Below are positions 17,252-26,674 of a stretch of DNA of 54,427 nt, piece by piece. The DNA lies in contig JAHLFI010000052.1 of the NCBI GenBank assembly GCA_018883865.1, forward strand, positions 1 to 54,427. Direction: 5' to 3'. The DNA comes from Candidatus Oceanisphaera merdipullorum (GTDB taxonomy: Bacteria; Pseudomonadota; Gammaproteobacteria; Enterobacterales; Aeromonadaceae). The notes below the pieces were generated by a model. The model was not told the DNA's origin and ran no database searches. It saw only the letters and a program-made list of their open reading frames with translations. Every line of letters begins with the position of its first letter. The first letter of the stretch is position 1. The position numbers and the translations under genes were made by a program.

Positions 17252-18857
17252 AATCCGTCACCTCAGGTGGCGTGCTAAAGGTGTGATAAGGCGCAGGCGA
17301 CGGTACTGTCCATTCCATGCCATGGGCACCTTCCCAAACCCGAGCCGTCGCCGGTGCACCGCCGCGAATACATTTGATGACTAGCACCACAAACAGCAGT
17401 TGCGATAAACCAAAGGCAAAGCCGCCAATGCTTACTAAGGCGTTAATATCGGCAAATTGCAGCGCATAGTCGGGGATGCGCCGCGGCATACCCGCGAGAC
17501 CCAAAAAGTGCATCGGAAAAAACAGCACGTTGACGGAAATCACCGAACACCAAAAATGCCACTTGCCTAGACGCTCGTTAAACATGTGACCCGTCCACTT
17601 AGGCAACCAGTAATAGACGCCAGCAAACACCGACAATACGGCCCCCGTCACTAGCACATAGTGAAAGTGAGCGACCACAAAATAGGTATCGTGATACTGA
17701 AAGTCCGCGGGGGTAATGGCCAGCATTAAGCCGCTAAAGCCGCCAATTGTGAACAGCACGATAAAAGCGATAGAGAACAACATAGGCACTTCAAAGCTCA
17801 GTGAGCCGCGCCACATAGTGGCTACCCAGTTAAAGACCTTAACGCCAGTGGGTACCGAGATCAGCATGGTGCAATACATGAAGAACAATTCTGCCGCCAC
17901 CGGCATGCCCACAGTAAACATATGGTGCGCCCACACTAAGAAACTCAAACCAGCAATGGCCACGGTGGCGAAAACCATAGAACGATAACCAAACAAGGGT
18001 TTACGACTAAAGGTAGGAATGGTGGCCGAGATGATGCCAAAACTCGGCAAAATCATAATGTAGACCTCGGGATGGCCAAAAAACCAAAAGATGTGCTGAA
18101 ACAATATAGGGTCACCGCCACCGGCCGCATTAAAGAAGCTGGTACCAAAATATTTATCGGTTAACACCATAGTCGCAGCACCGGCTAGCACCGGCATCAC
18201 GGCGATCAGCAAAAACGCCGTAATCAACCAAGTCCAACAAAACATGGGTAGCTTCAGCCAAGTCATGCCGGGTGCGCGCAAATTACAGATAGTCACTATG
18301 ACGTTAATGGCCCCCATGATGGAGCTGATGCCCATAATATGAATAGCAAACACAAACAAGGCAGTGCTATCTGGTGAATAAGTGGTAGATAAGGGTGCGT
18401 AGAAGGTCCAACCAAAGTTTGGGCCGCCACCTGGCATAAACAAGGTTGATAACATGAGCAAAAAGGCAAAGGGTAGTATCCAAAAACTCCAGTTGTTCAT
18501 ACGCGGTAGGGCCATATCTGGCGCACCTATCATCAGCGGTATCATCCAGTTAGCCAACCCCACGAACGAGGGCATAACGGCACCAAAAATCATGATCAAA
18601 CCGTGCATGGTCGTCATCTGATTAAAGAAAGCTGGCTCCACTAGTTGCAGACCCGGTTGAAACAATTCGGCACGGATCAACATTGCCATACCGCCGCCGA
18701 CAAAAAACATGGTCAAGCTAAACAAAAGATAGAGGGTGCCTATGTCTTTGTGATTAGTAGTAAATAGCCAGCGCTTAAGACCTTTAGTCGGCCCATGAGC
18801 TGCCACAAGTAAGTCCGCTGGATCTTCTACTATGTCTACTTTATTTAGCGATGCCAT
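17235..18857 (-). CDS. ctaD: Cytochrome c oxidase subunit I
   Basis: Catalytic heme-copper subunit with twelve membrane helices; it reduces O2 to water and pumps protons. Expected ligands are present: H85 (MHGLIM) and H399 for low-spin heme a, H397 for heme a3, and H262, H311 and H312 for CuB. Y266 in GHPEVY is the Tyr cross-linked to the CuB histidine, marking an A1-type oxidase with the glutamate of the D channel in that motif. The product is 540 residues long. It follows ctaC by 9 bases and overlaps ctaG. No lesions were seen. Confidence 0.98.
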   Translation of the reverse strand: MASLNKVDIVEDPADLLVAAHGPTKGLKRWLFTTNHKDIGTLYLLFSLTMFFVGGGMAMLIRAELFQPGLQLVEPAFFNQMTTMHGLIMIFGAVMPSFVGLANWMIPLMIGAPDMALPRMNNWSFWILPFAFLLMLSTLFMPGGGPNFGWTFYAPLSTTYSPDSTALFVFAIHIMGISSIMGAINVIVTICNLRAPGMTWLKLPMFCWTWLITAFLLIAVMPVLAGAATMVLTDKYFGTSFFNAAGGGDPILFQHIFWFFGHPEVYIMILPSFGIISATIPTFSRKPLFGYRSMVFATVAIAGLSFLVWAHHMFTVGMPVAAELFFMYCTMLISVPTGVKVFNWVATMWRGSLSFEVPMLFSIAFIVLFTIGGFSGLMLAITPADFQYHDTYFVVAHFHYVLVTGAVLSVFAGVYYWLPKWTGHMFNERLGKWHFWCSVISVNVLFFPMHFLGLAGMPRRIPDYALQFADINALVSIGGFAFGLSQLLFVVLVIKCIRGGAPATARVWEGAHGMEWTVPSPAPYHTFSTPPEVTDYDARS

Positions 18858-18866
18858 CCTAGCCCC

Positions 18867-19991
18867 CTACTGCCCGTTTCTGGCCTGCTCAATATCGCTG
18901 GGTTGCACCAAATCTTTGGTATCGTTCCCCCAAGCGTTACGCTCGTAAGTGATCACTCCCGCCAGTTCTTTGGCTGATAGCTGCTTATCAAAGCTTTGCA
19001 TGGCCGTGCCCGCTTTACCAAACAGCACAATATGCAGGTGATCCGCCTTATCTTTTAAAATCAACTGGCTGCCTTTAAGTGACGGAAAAGCGCCGGGCAA
19101 ACCTTCACCATTAGTCTGATGACAAGCGGCACAAATGCGTTGATACACCTGCTCGCCCGTTGCCATTAGCTCATCCATGGTCATTTGTGTGGACAGTTGG
19201 GTTTGTTCGTCAGCTTTGGCTTGCAGCTGCTTAGCTTTAGCATCAGCCAGCCAAGTGTCGAATTCGGCCCCGCTTTTGGCTTGCACGACTATCGGCATAA
19301 AGCCATGGTTTTTACCGCATAGCTCGGCGCATTGGCCACGGTAAATACCCGGCTCGTTAATACGCGTCCAAGCTTCATTAATAAAGCCCGGCACCGCATC
19401 CTTTTTAATGGCAAACGCCGGCACCCACCAAGAATGGATGACATCATCAGAAGTAATTAAGAAGCGGATTTTACGATCTGTGGGCAGCACTAACGGCCAA
19501 TCTACTTCCAGCAGGTAATTCTCACCTTTAGCAGCTTTCCCTTGAATTTGCTCTGGTAAAGTACCAATCAAGCTATAAAAGTCGACATCTTGCTCAAAGT
19601 AGCTGTAATGCCATTTCCACTGCGAACCCGTCACTTGCACCGTCAGATCCGATTGGCTGGCATCTTCCATGGCAATTAAGGTACGAGTGGCCGGAATGGC
19701 CATAATAATCAAGATAACGAAGGGGATCAGAGTCCAGAGAATTTCTACTTTGGTGCTTTCATGAAACTGGGCAGCCTGTACACCCTTGTCTTTACGATGA
19801 TGAATGATGGCCCAAAGCATAATGCCAAATACAATGACGCCAATTGCCACGCAGATCAGGAATATGGTCATGTGCAGGCCATATACTTTTTGGCTAATGT
19901 CGGTCACACCAGACGTCATATTGAAACGAGTTTGCGCTTGCGTCGGCAGGGCTATGAGTAAAGACAATAACAGCGGATTTAGCTTCACCAT
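18867..19991 (-). CDS. ctaC: Cytochrome c oxidase subunit II with fused cytochrome c domain
   Basis: Subunit II carries the CuA centre that accepts electrons from cytochrome c. The chosen ATG at 19991 (GGGGGTG upstream) gives a signal peptide ending near TQAQ, two membrane helices (about 38-62 and 83-105), and a cupredoxin domain with CuA ligands H186, C221, E223, C225, H229 and M232. A C-terminal class I cytochrome c domain follows, with the heme site C287-A-A-C290-H291, so the enzyme is of the caa3-like type. The product has 374 residues. The upstream extension to 20066 has no ribosome binding site and would remove the signal peptide. First gene of the oxidase operon. Confidence 0.96.
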   Translation of the reverse strand: MVKLNPLLLSLLIALPTQAQTRFNMTSGVTDISQKVYGLHMTIFLICVAIGVIVFGIMLWAIIHHRKDKGVQAAQFHESTKVEILWTLIPFVILIIMAIPATRTLIAMEDASQSDLTVQVTGSQWKWHYSYFEQDVDFYSLIGTLPEQIQGKAAKGENYLLEVDWPLVLPTDRKIRFLITSDDVIHSWWVPAFAIKKDAVPGFINEAWTRINEPGIYRGQCAELCGKNHGFMPIVVQAKSGAEFDTWLADAKAKQLQAKADEQTQLSTQMTMDELMATGEQVYQRICAACHQTNGEGLPGAFPSLKGSQLILKDKADHLHIVLFGKAGTAMQSFDKQLSAKELAGVITYERNAWGNDTKDLVQPSDIEQARNGQ

Positions 19992-20219
19992 GCACCCCCA
20001 AGTTCGTATTGAATATTGGCGTACTGACGTTGAATTGAGGTGCGATTCGCATCTGAGTAGCGACATCCGACGTTAACAGTAAGTAAAGCATCGAAAGCGA
20101 AAAAGGAAAGAAAATAGTGACGCTAGGCTGATGAGCGAAGAAAAGGAGTTACAAGGCGATCAAACTAAGCAATGACGCGCAAGCAGGGGGAAAAGATAAA
20201 GTAAAAATACCAGCAGGCT

Positions 20220-20245
20220 GCGTGAGGCAGCTAATTTCCTCACGC
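20220..20245. terminator. Inverted repeat between lexA and the cox operon
   Basis: A perfect 8-bp stem (GCGTGAGG at 20220-20227, CCTCACGC at 20238-20245) with a 10-base loop. On the minus strand a T-rich stretch appears only about 12 bases downstream (GGTATTTTTAC), so it may be a weak lexA terminator or a regulatory hairpin in the cox leader. Confidence 0.4.
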
Positions 20246-20281
20246 GAGTTGGCAAAAAATCAGTTAAAAAATCGAAAACGG

Positions 20282-20893
20282 TTAAAAATCAGAATTACGG
20301 ATCACGCCCACGGCTAGACCTTCGATGATCAGCTCTTGGCTACGTAAGTCCACTTCGATAGGGCTAAGCTCTTCGTTTTCCGGTAATAAGCTCACCTTAT
20401 TCCCCTTGCGCTGAAAACGCTTTACCGTCACCTCGTCGTCAAGGCGCGCCACTACCACCTGACCATTACGCACTTCTTGAGTCTTGTGCACCGCCAACAA
20501 ATCGCCATCCATGATGCCGATATTCTTCATGCTCATGCCTTGGACACGCAGTAAGAAGTCGGCTGCTGGATGAAACAATGTAGGATCCAACTGATAATGA
20601 CTTTCTATGTGCTGCTGGGCCAAAATCGGCTCACCGGCGGCCACGCGACCAATCAGCGGTAAACCCGTTTCTTCTGGCTCTTCTTCAATCAGGCGTATAC
20701 CTCTAGAGGTACCCGGCATCATGGTAATAACGCCTTTTTTGGCCAGCGCTTTAAGGTGCTCTTCCGCCGCATTCGCGGATTTAAACCCCAAAATGCTGGC
20801 TATTTCGGCACGCGTCGGTGGCATGCCGGTTTGCTGGATCTGATCTTTAATAATGTCCAGTACCTGAGACTGGCGAAGCGTAAGCGCTTTCAT
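20282..20893 (-). CDS. lexA: SOS repressor LexA
   Basis: LexA represses the SOS regulon and self-cleaves when stimulated by RecA filaments. The 203-residue protein has the winged-helix DNA-binding domain (1-70, with PPTRAEIA and the recognition helix around [12 protein letters not shown]) and the S24 peptidase domain with cleavage site A86-G87 (RVAAGEP), catalytic S121 (QGMSMKN) and K158 (TVKRF). Length and sequence are very close to E. coli LexA (202). Two SOS boxes lie immediately upstream, implying autorepression. The start has AGGTG upstream. Confidence 0.98.
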   Translation of the reverse strand: MKALTLRQSQVLDIIKDQIQQTGMPPTRAEIASILGFKSANAAEEHLKALAKKGVITMMPGTSRGIRLIEEEPEETGLPLIGRVAAGEPILAQQHIESHYQLDPTLFHPAADFLLRVQGMSMKNIGIMDGDLLAVHKTQEVRNGQVVVARLDDEVTVKRFQRKGNKVSLLPENEELSPIEVDLRSQELIIEGLAVGVIRNSDF

Positions 20894-20900
20894 AAGGCAC

Positions 20901-20936
20901 CTGTTTTTTTATACAGTTAACTGGCAGTATATCCAG
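20901..20936 (-). promoter_or_regulatory. Tandem LexA operators upstream of lexA
   Basis: The proximal box is CTGT-N8-ACAG (20901-20916), a perfect consensus core with an AT-rich centre. The distal box is CTGG-N8-CCAG (20921-20936), a weaker symmetric variant containing AGTATAT. They are 20 bp apart, close to the 21-bp spacing of the twin operators of E. coli lexA. Confidence 0.88.
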
Positions 20937-21026
20937 TATATGCCTCGGAGCAAGTATAAAATCTGTCACTCACCCATTCAGCCTAGATAAATGCGTTAAT
21001 TTCGCCATTCTGCGGCCATAACGCCC

Positions 21027-21920
21027 TTAGAATAACGTCAACACTAAGCCGACAAGCACCAGCATGCCCACGTAGTTATTATTCAAGAAGGCGCGAAAAC
21101 ACGGCTCGCGTTCTCGGTCGCAGATCAGGCGTTGCTGATAAACAAAGAAGCCAGCCGCTCCTAACAAGCTCCAATAAAACCAAGCCCCTAAGGCAAAGGT
21201 TTGACCAGCGGCGACCAAGAGTATCAGCGTTAACAGCTGCAAGATGCCGATGATGAGCTTATCTCGGCGACCAAATAGGATGGCGGTAGATTTAACACCC
21301 ACCCGCAAGTCATCGTCCCTGTCCACCATGGCGTACATAGTGTCGTAGGCAATGGTCCAGGTTAGGTTGGCGGCAAATAACAACCACAGACCCAGCGGTA
21401 AGCTGTTACTTTGTGCGGCGAAGGCCATGGGAATTCCCCATGAAAAGGCAATACCTAAAAATAGCTGCGGCAGGTGAGTATAACGCTTCATAAAAGGATA
21501 GAGCGCGGCCCAACCAAGGCCGGCCACAGACAGTAAAATAGTCAGCTTATTAGTGGTCAGCACCAGTAAAAAAGAAATTCCCACCAAGAGCGTAAAAAAG
21601 CTCAACGCTTGACGCTCGGTCAGCTCGCCCGTCACCAAAGGCCGTCCATTCGTGCGCTTTACATGACCATCAACATGCCTGTCCGCATAATCATTGATCA
21701 CACATCCCGCCGAGCGCATCGAAAACACGCCCACGATAAATACCAGTAATAGCCACCAAGACGGACGCCCGTCGCCGGCAATCCACAAGGCCCACAAGGT
21801 AGGCCAAAGCAGTAACAAGGTGCCGATGGGTTTATCGAGTCGAGCCAACGCCATGTAAGCGCGCCATTTAGGACGCTTGACTGTGGACACATCAGGGTTA
21901 GGCGAAGTGGAGCTGGTCAT
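21027..21920 (-). CDS. ubiA: 4-hydroxybenzoate octaprenyltransferase
   Basis: UbiA prenylates 4-hydroxybenzoate in the membrane, the second committed step of ubiquinone synthesis. The ATG at 21920 gives 297 residues with about nine helices. The two Asp-rich, Mg-diphosphate binding motifs are N76-D77-x-x-D80-x-x-x-D84 (NDYADRHVD) and [12 protein letters not shown] around residue 200. The start lies 4 bases after the ubiC stop; the upstream ATG at 21965 would overlap ubiC and lacks family support. The ubiC-ubiA pair is the common enterobacterial/Vibrio arrangement. Confidence 0.96.
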   Translation of the reverse strand: MTSSTSPNPDVSTVKRPKWRAYMALARLDKPIGTLLLLWPTLWALWIAGDGRPSWWLLLVFIVGVFSMRSAGCVINDYADRHVDGHVKRTNGRPLVTGELTERQALSFFTLLVGISFLLVLTTNKLTILLSVAGLGWAALYPFMKRYTHLPQLFLGIAFSWGIPMAFAAQSNSLPLGLWLLFAANLTWTIAYDTMYAMVDRDDDLRVGVKSTAILFGRRDKLIIGILQLLTLILLVAAGQTFALGAWFYWSLLGAAGFFVYQQRLICDREREPCFRAFLNNNYVGMLVLVGLVLTLF

Positions 21921-21924
21921 GACA

Positions 21925-22473
21925 TTACTCTCTAATAAGCGCAGGCGGCAGGCAAAATAACTCACTGACTAAAACCCGAGCTTCGGGAGTAGCCAACACA
22001 GAGCGACGTGCCCAAGGCAGTGAGGAGGTGGAAACTGGCAAATGAGGATGAACTTGCAAGACTAGTTGCTGAGACTCATCCGCCGTTAACTGTGCAAACT
22101 CAAACCAACTGCGCACTAATTGCGGATGTTTGAACAGTAATTCACCTAAGGCTTTTTGGCCTAAGCCGCCGAGTGCGGGCAGGGCCTCAAGTGCGGCGCT
22201 GGAATACAGTGAGCTGGCATAAATCCATGGCTGTTCGTCACATAACAGCAAGACTTCACGACAATAGGCGTGAGTTTCACCCAGCCAGTGTGCTTGACTC
22301 GGCGTGAGCGACACGCCCTCACGAGTGCTCAAGAGTTGCACCCGAAACTGCTTACAATGCAGGCGTAAACGAGCGGTTAATGAACCCGTATCTTGCAGCC
22401 AATCATTAAGATTTGGCAAAGTGAGCGGAACTGCGGATTGCCAGCGCCAATGTGCATCGGCGGTAGTCTTCAC
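21925..22473 (-). CDS. ubiC: Chorismate lyase UbiC (atypical active site)
   Basis: UbiC cleaves chorismate to pyruvate and 4-hydroxybenzoate, the entry to ubiquinone synthesis. The 182-residue protein aligns from memory with E. coli UbiC: CREVLL matches the region of Arg76 (R72 here), LGELLF matches the Leu114 region, and the final SELF holds Glu155. However, the conserved G-R pair (E. coli Gly90-Arg91, in AGRTVVP) is replaced by A86-S87 in WIYASSLYS. Since Arg91 contacts substrate and product, activity may be altered. Context (ubiA 4 bases downstream) supports the assignment. The reading frame is intact. Confidence 0.87.
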   Translation of the reverse strand: MKTTADAHWRWQSAVPLTLPNLNDWLQDTGSLTARLRLHCKQFRVQLLSTREGVSLTPSQAHWLGETHAYCREVLLLCDEQPWIYASSLYSSAALEALPALGGLGQKALGELLFKHPQLVRSWFEFAQLTADESQQLVLQVHPHLPVSTSSLPWARRSVLATPEARVLVSELFCLPPALIRE

Positions 22474-22603
22474 GGATATATCCTAACGTTGATGTGGTAA
22501 GGCATAGACATTAATAAGAGTTTAAATCCTGAAAAACACGTATTCACTTGACCGGCTCACACTTTGTTTAAACAATAGCCATCTTATTCAGCTAGAAAGG
22601 CTC

Positions 22604-22999
22604 ATGATGTTTCGCATAATAGCACTGTGTATTCTGTTCACCGCGGCATCGCTGCAGGCTCAAGAGGCAGCCCCAGAAGGCCCTTTATATTACACCATTG
22701 AACCCGACATTATTACTAACTACCACAACTCGGGCCAAACCTTAGGTTATGTGCGGGTAACTGTGGATTTAATGCTAGAAAGTGCCGACAAGATGCCATT
22801 AGTGGAGCTGCATATTCCCCTGTTGCGCGATGCAATCAATAGTCTATTGGCCGAACAAGACCAGCAAAAAATTCGCTCGTTGGCGATGCGCGAGCCACTG
22901 GCCAGCGAAGGCTTGCAGCGCCTCAACGATCTGTTATTAAAAGAGACGGGGGAAACGCCGCTCCGGCGGCTGTTATTTACCAAGTTTCTATATCAGTAA
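22604..22999 (+). CDS. FliL-like secreted/periplasmic protein
   Basis: A 131-residue protein with a signal-peptide-like start (MMFRIIALCILFTAASLQAQ) followed by a domain whose YYTIEPDIITNY, GYVRVTVDLML, PLLRDAINSLL, EGLQRLNDLL and LLFTKFLYQ elements resemble the C-terminal half of flagellar FliL. It lacks the long FliL transmembrane anchor and is far from flagellar genes; a FliL-like gene beside ubiC/glpG is, as I recall, also present in Vibrio and Shewanella. Two ATGs (22604, 22607) are possible; AGAAAGG favours the second. It is divergent from ubiC and converges with glpG, 7 bases away. The function is unknown. Confidence 0.82.
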   Translation: MMFRIIALCILFTAASLQAQEAAPEGPLYYTIEPDIITNYHNSGQTLGYVRVTVDLMLESADKMPLVELHIPLLRDAINSLLAEQDQQKIRSLAMREPLASEGLQRLNDLLLKETGETPLRRLLFTKFLYQ

Positions 23000-23006
23000 T
23001 GCTAAT

Positions 23007-23840
23007 TTAATGTGAAACCCGCTGACGATCCCACATAGCTTGTACTAGCCCAATTAGGCCACCGCCCAAGTGGGCTAAATTGGCTACCGGCCCCAAGACG
23101 CCCGTAAAACCCAACACCAGCCACACCAGCATCAATACCGCCATGCCATCGGGCAAGCTCATGCCGCCCGCAGGATTTAAACGTCCCGACAGCCAGACAT
23201 AGGCAAACAAGGCATACACAACGCCCGATAAACCACCAAAGTAGGGGCCACTGGCAAAAAACTGCATCAGATTAGGGAGTGCGGCTGCCAGCAGCACGAT
23301 TAACAGCAAGCGCCCTGAGCCGCGCTCTCGCTCCACCATGCTGGATAAATACCACCACCAAAACAGGTTAAACACCAGATGCATTAAGCTGAAGTGCAAT
23401 AAGGCAGGCGTAAAAACGCGCCAAAAATTGAGGCCCAGTAATTGACTTAGCTGCGGCGGAAATGACAATGCAGCCAACACGGGCACATTCAGCGCGGTCA
23501 AAATATAAATCAGCACACACGCTATCAATACGCTGACGTTCACTGGCCCCGTGCGGCTTAATAACTGAGCCAAGCTATTATTACTGCGCTTATTCGGCGC
23601 AAACTTGACCTGTGTATCGCCATGCAGCCAAGCGGCTTCTTGATAACGCGGATGCAAAGGCTCGGCAAGAAAACGCAGCACCTCAGGCTCAGCCTTAGAC
23701 CACAAGCTTTCATCCACCAACCAAATACTGACCCTATTTGCATCGTCGAGGGTTTGCTCACATTGCAGACCCATGGCTGCTAAGTAATCGACAAATGACT
23801 GGGCAAGTCTGGGGTCTGGCACCACCAACAACAATTTCAT
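23007..23840 (-). CDS. glpG: Rhomboid intramembrane serine protease GlpG
   Basis: Rhomboid protease that cleaves transmembrane helices within the inner membrane. The 277-residue product (E. coli 276) has the N-terminal cytoplasmic alpha/beta domain (1-70), six helices from about residue 98, catalytic S205 in GLSG and H257 in LAHLGGG, and N159 of the oxyanion region in HLVFN. The ATG at 23840 overlaps the glpE stop by one base (TAATG), so translation is coupled. Residues upstream in frame belong to glpE territory and are excluded. Confidence 0.96.
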   Translation of the reverse strand: MKLLLVVPDPRLAQSFVDYLAAMGLQCEQTLDDANRVSIWLVDESLWSKAEPEVLRFLAEPLHPRYQEAAWLHGDTQVKFAPNKRSNNSLAQLLSRTGPVNVSVLIACVLIYILTALNVPVLAALSFPPQLSQLLGLNFWRVFTPALLHFSLMHLVFNLFWWWYLSSMVERERGSGRLLLIVLLAAALPNLMQFFASGPYFGGLSGVVYALFAYVWLSGRLNPAGGMSLPDGMAVLMLVWLVLGFTGVLGPVANLAHLGGGLIGLVQAMWDRQRVSH

Positions 23841-24157
23841 TACGCTGCAACCACAGGCTGAGTGCGGCGCCACGCTTCAAAGCCGCCATCTAGGCTGTAC
23901 ACTTCTTCAAAACCTTGTTCGATTAAATACTGAGCCGCACCTTGGCTGCTCACGCCGTGATAACACATCACTATGATGGGCGTCTCATAATCCACCTCAT
24001 TGGTAAAGGCGACTAAGGTGTCGTTGGTGAGATGATAAGACGACGCTGCACGGGCAGCTGCAAACGACTGAGGATCACGGATATCAACTAACCGAGCCGG
24101 ACCTTGGGCCAATAAGCTCTGCGCTTCATCGACAGAAATATGAGCAAACTGCTCCAT
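23840..24157 (-). CDS. glpE: Thiosulfate sulfurtransferase GlpE (rhodanese)
   Basis: Single-domain rhodanese that transfers sulfane sulfur from thiosulfate to cyanide or thioredoxin. The 105-residue protein (E. coli 108) has the [15 protein letters not shown]2A motif and the active-site loop with C65 (MCYHGVSS). A clear GGAG lies 6 bases before the ATG. It is the first gene of a glpE-glpG pair; the enterobacterial glpR partner is absent. Confidence 0.95.
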   Translation of the reverse strand: MEQFAHISVDEAQSLLAQGPARLVDIRDPQSFAAARAASSYHLTNDTLVAFTNEVDYETPIIVMCYHGVSSQGAAQYLIEQGFEEVYSLDGGFEAWRRTQPVVAA

Positions 24158-24204
24158 GGTAAACTCCTAATATAAATTTCAACCAGTTTACCCAATCTCC
24201 CTTG

Positions 24205-24230
24205 GCTTGGCATTAGCTATAGCGCCAAGC
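24205..24230. repeat. Inverted repeat in the glpE-tdh gap
   Basis: GCTTGGC (24205-24211) and GCCAAGC (24224-24230) surround a loop that itself contains the palindrome AGCTATAGC. There is no T-run on the minus strand, so a terminator role for tdh is doubtful. Confidence 0.3.
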
Positions 24231-24341
24231 ACTATTTACACCGGCGGTGCAATGCGAGAACAAGGGCCGCCAACAAAACACGGCACTTTGTTTTTCTGGC
24301 TGTTCCGCGCAGGCCCTACATTGGTCAATGCGATCTTACCT

Positions 24342-25367
24342 TTAGCTCCAATCTAAAATCACTTTACCAGACTGGCCGGAGCGCATGGCGTCGAAACCTT
24401 GCTGAAAATCATCCACTTTAAAGTGATGGGTGATCATGGGGCTTAAATCCAACCCCGATTGAATAAGGCTGGCCATCTTGTACCAAGTCTCAAACATCTC
24501 GCGGCCATAAATACCCTTCAGCACTAAGCCTTTGAAGATCACTTTGGTCCAGTCGATGGCCATCTCGCTGGGCGGGATCCCCAGCATGGCAATCTTGCCG
24601 CCGTGATTCATCTTATCCAGCATGTCTCTAAAGGCCGCGGGCACGCCGGACATTTCCAGCCCCACATCGAAACCCTCGGTCATGCCCAGCTCAGACATCA
24701 CTGTCTCCAGCTTTTCGCTGGCCACATTGACCGCCCGAGTCACGCCCATCTTGCGCGCTAAATCCAGCCGATACTCGTTCACATCTGTGATCACCACATG
24801 ACGCGCCCCAACATGCCAAGCTACCGCCGCGGCCATAATACCTATGGGACCGGCACCGGTAATCAACACATCTTCGCCCACTAAATCGAAGGAAAGCGCT
24901 GTGTGTACCGCATTACCAAAGGGGTCGAAAATGGCCGCTAAATCGTCGGTCACTTCATCGGGTAATTTAAAGGCGTTAAAGGCGGGGATCACTAAGTATT
25001 CAGCGAAGGCGCCTTGGCGATTGACGCCTACGCCCACGGTATTACGGCACAAATGTGTACGACCGGCACGGCAATTTCGACAATGGCCGCAGGTGATATG
25101 GCCTTCGCCGGAAACACGATCGCCCACCGCAAAACCACGTACTTCTTGGCCCATGGCAACCACTTCCCCCACGTATTCATGACCTACCACCATAGGCACG
25201 GGAATGGTGTTTTGCGACCAAGTATCCCAGTTATAAATATGAATATCGGTGCCGCAAATGGCTGTTTTGCGGATTTTAATTAATAAGTCATTATGGCCGA
25301 CCTCAGGCTCGGGCACGTCTGTCATCCAGATGCCGGGCTCGGCTTTTAGTTTGGCTAAGGCTTTCAT
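24342..25367 (-). CDS. tdh: L-threonine 3-dehydrogenase
   Basis: Zinc-dependent medium-chain dehydrogenase that oxidises L-threonine with NAD+ to 2-amino-3-ketobutyrate, the substrate of Kbl. At 341 residues it has exactly the E. coli length. Catalytic zinc residues are C38 (AICGTD) and the GHEYVG His/Glu; the structural zinc loop carries four cysteines (CGHC, CRAG, THLC); the Rossmann motif GAGPIG lies near residue 170. It begins 9 bases after kbl, so kbl-tdh is an operon as in other gammaproteobacteria. Confidence 0.97.
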   Translation of the reverse strand: MKALAKLKAEPGIWMTDVPEPEVGHNDLLIKIRKTAICGTDIHIYNWDTWSQNTIPVPMVVGHEYVGEVVAMGQEVRGFAVGDRVSGEGHITCGHCRNCRAGRTHLCRNTVGVGVNRQGAFAEYLVIPAFNAFKLPDEVTDDLAAIFDPFGNAVHTALSFDLVGEDVLITGAGPIGIMAAAVAWHVGARHVVITDVNEYRLDLARKMGVTRAVNVASEKLETVMSELGMTEGFDVGLEMSGVPAAFRDMLDKMNHGGKIAMLGIPPSEMAIDWTKVIFKGLVLKGIYGREMFETWYKMASLIQSGLDLSPMITHHFKVDDFQQGFDAMRSGQSGKVILDWS

Positions 25368-25376
25368 GCGCGCTCC

Positions 25377-26579
25377 TTACACTCTTTGCTCGATAACGTT
25401 CAACTCGCGACCCACGGCAATAAATGCAGCAATGGCTCTATCCAGCTGTTCACGGCTGTGCGCCGCCGACATCTGAGTACGAATTCGCGCCTGACCTTTG
25501 GGTACCACTGGGAAGGAAAAGCCCACCACGTAAATACCGCGCGCCAATAAACGCGTCGACATCTCAGCGGCTAAGGTCGCATCGCCCAGCATCACCGGAA
25601 TAATGGCATGATCCTTCCCTGCTAAGATAAAGCCGGCTGCCGTCATTTGCTGACGAAAATAAATACTGTTCTCACGTACTTTTTCGCGTAACACAGCGCC
25701 ATCTTTGAGCATCTCCAGCACCTTAATCGAGGCTGCCACTATGGCGGGCGCTACGGAATTAGAGAAAAGATAAGGCCGTGAACGTTGGCGCAGCCAGTCG
25801 ATCACTTCTTGTTTGCCCGAGGTATAGCCGCCCGAGGCGCCACCTAAGGCCTTGCCCAAGGTCCCAGTAATTAAATCCACCCGTCCCATCACTTGGCAAT
25901 ATTCAGGGGTGCCGCGCCCTTGCTCGCCGACAAAGCCCACGGCGTGAGAGTCATCCACCATCACCATGGCGCCATAGCGGTCGGCCAAATCACAGATAGC
26001 GGATAAGTTCGCAATCACGCCGTCCATGGAAAACACGCCGTCGGTGGCAATCAAGATAAAACGGGCGCCGTCTGCTGTTGCCTGTGTTAACTGCGCTTCT
26101 AAGTCGTTCATGTCGTTATTGGCATAGCGATAGCGCATAGCCTTGCACAACCGCACGCCATCGATAATGGAAGCGTGATTCAGGGCGTCGGAAATAATGG
26201 CGTCTTCAGGCCCGAGCAGGGCTTCAAATAAACCAGTATTGGCATCGAAGCAGGAGGTATAGAGAATGGTATCTTCCATGCCAAGAAAGGCAGAGAGACT
26301 GGCTTCTAGTCGTTTATGTAAGTCTTGAGTGCCACAGATAAAACGCACCGAGGCCATGCCAAAGCCGTGACTGTCGAGGCCAAGCTTTGCGGCGTTAATC
26401 AGTTCGGGGTGATTGGCTAGCCCTAAATAGTTGTTGGCACAAAAGTTAATGACCTCTTGGTCACCCACTGCTATGGCAGCACTTTGTGGCGAGCTAATGA
26501 TGCGTTCTTGCTTATACAAACCGTCGGCTTGGGTTTGGGCAAGCTGTGTGGATAAATGAGCATAAAATGCCGCTGGCAT
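25377..26579 (-). CDS. kbl: Glycine C-acetyltransferase (2-amino-3-ketobutyrate CoA ligase)
   Basis: PLP enzyme of the alpha-oxoamine synthase family; with CoA it splits 2-amino-3-ketobutyrate into glycine and acetyl-CoA, completing threonine degradation with Tdh. The 400-residue protein (E. coli 398) shows [12 protein letters not shown] near the start, the [10 protein letters not shown] block, and the PLP lysine in [14 protein letters not shown] at about residue 246. AGGAG lies 7 bases upstream of the ATG. A decayed TetR-type regulator sits directly upstream on the same strand. Confidence 0.97.
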   Translation of the reverse strand: MPAAFYAHLSTQLAQTQADGLYKQERIISSPQSAAIAVGDQEVINFCANNYLGLANHPELINAAKLGLDSHGFGMASVRFICGTQDLHKRLEASLSAFLGMEDTILYTSCFDANTGLFEALLGPEDAIISDALNHASIIDGVRLCKAMRYRYANNDMNDLEAQLTQATADGARFILIATDGVFSMDGVIANLSAICDLADRYGAMVMVDDSHAVGFVGEQGRGTPEYCQVMGRVDLITGTLGKALGGASGGYTSGKQEVIDWLRQRSRPYLFSNSVAPAIVAASIKVLEMLKDGAVLREKVRENSIYFRQQMTAAGFILAGKDHAIIPVMLGDATLAAEMSTRLLARGIYVVGFSFPVVPKGQARIRTQMSAAHSREQLDRAIAAFIAVGRELNVIEQRV

Positions 26580-26674
26580 GGCAAACTCCTGCTATCAATC
26601 TGAAGGCTTAGGATCGTTTATTTCACCTTACTCCCAAGCCATAGATTTATCACAGCATATTCTACTAATATGTA

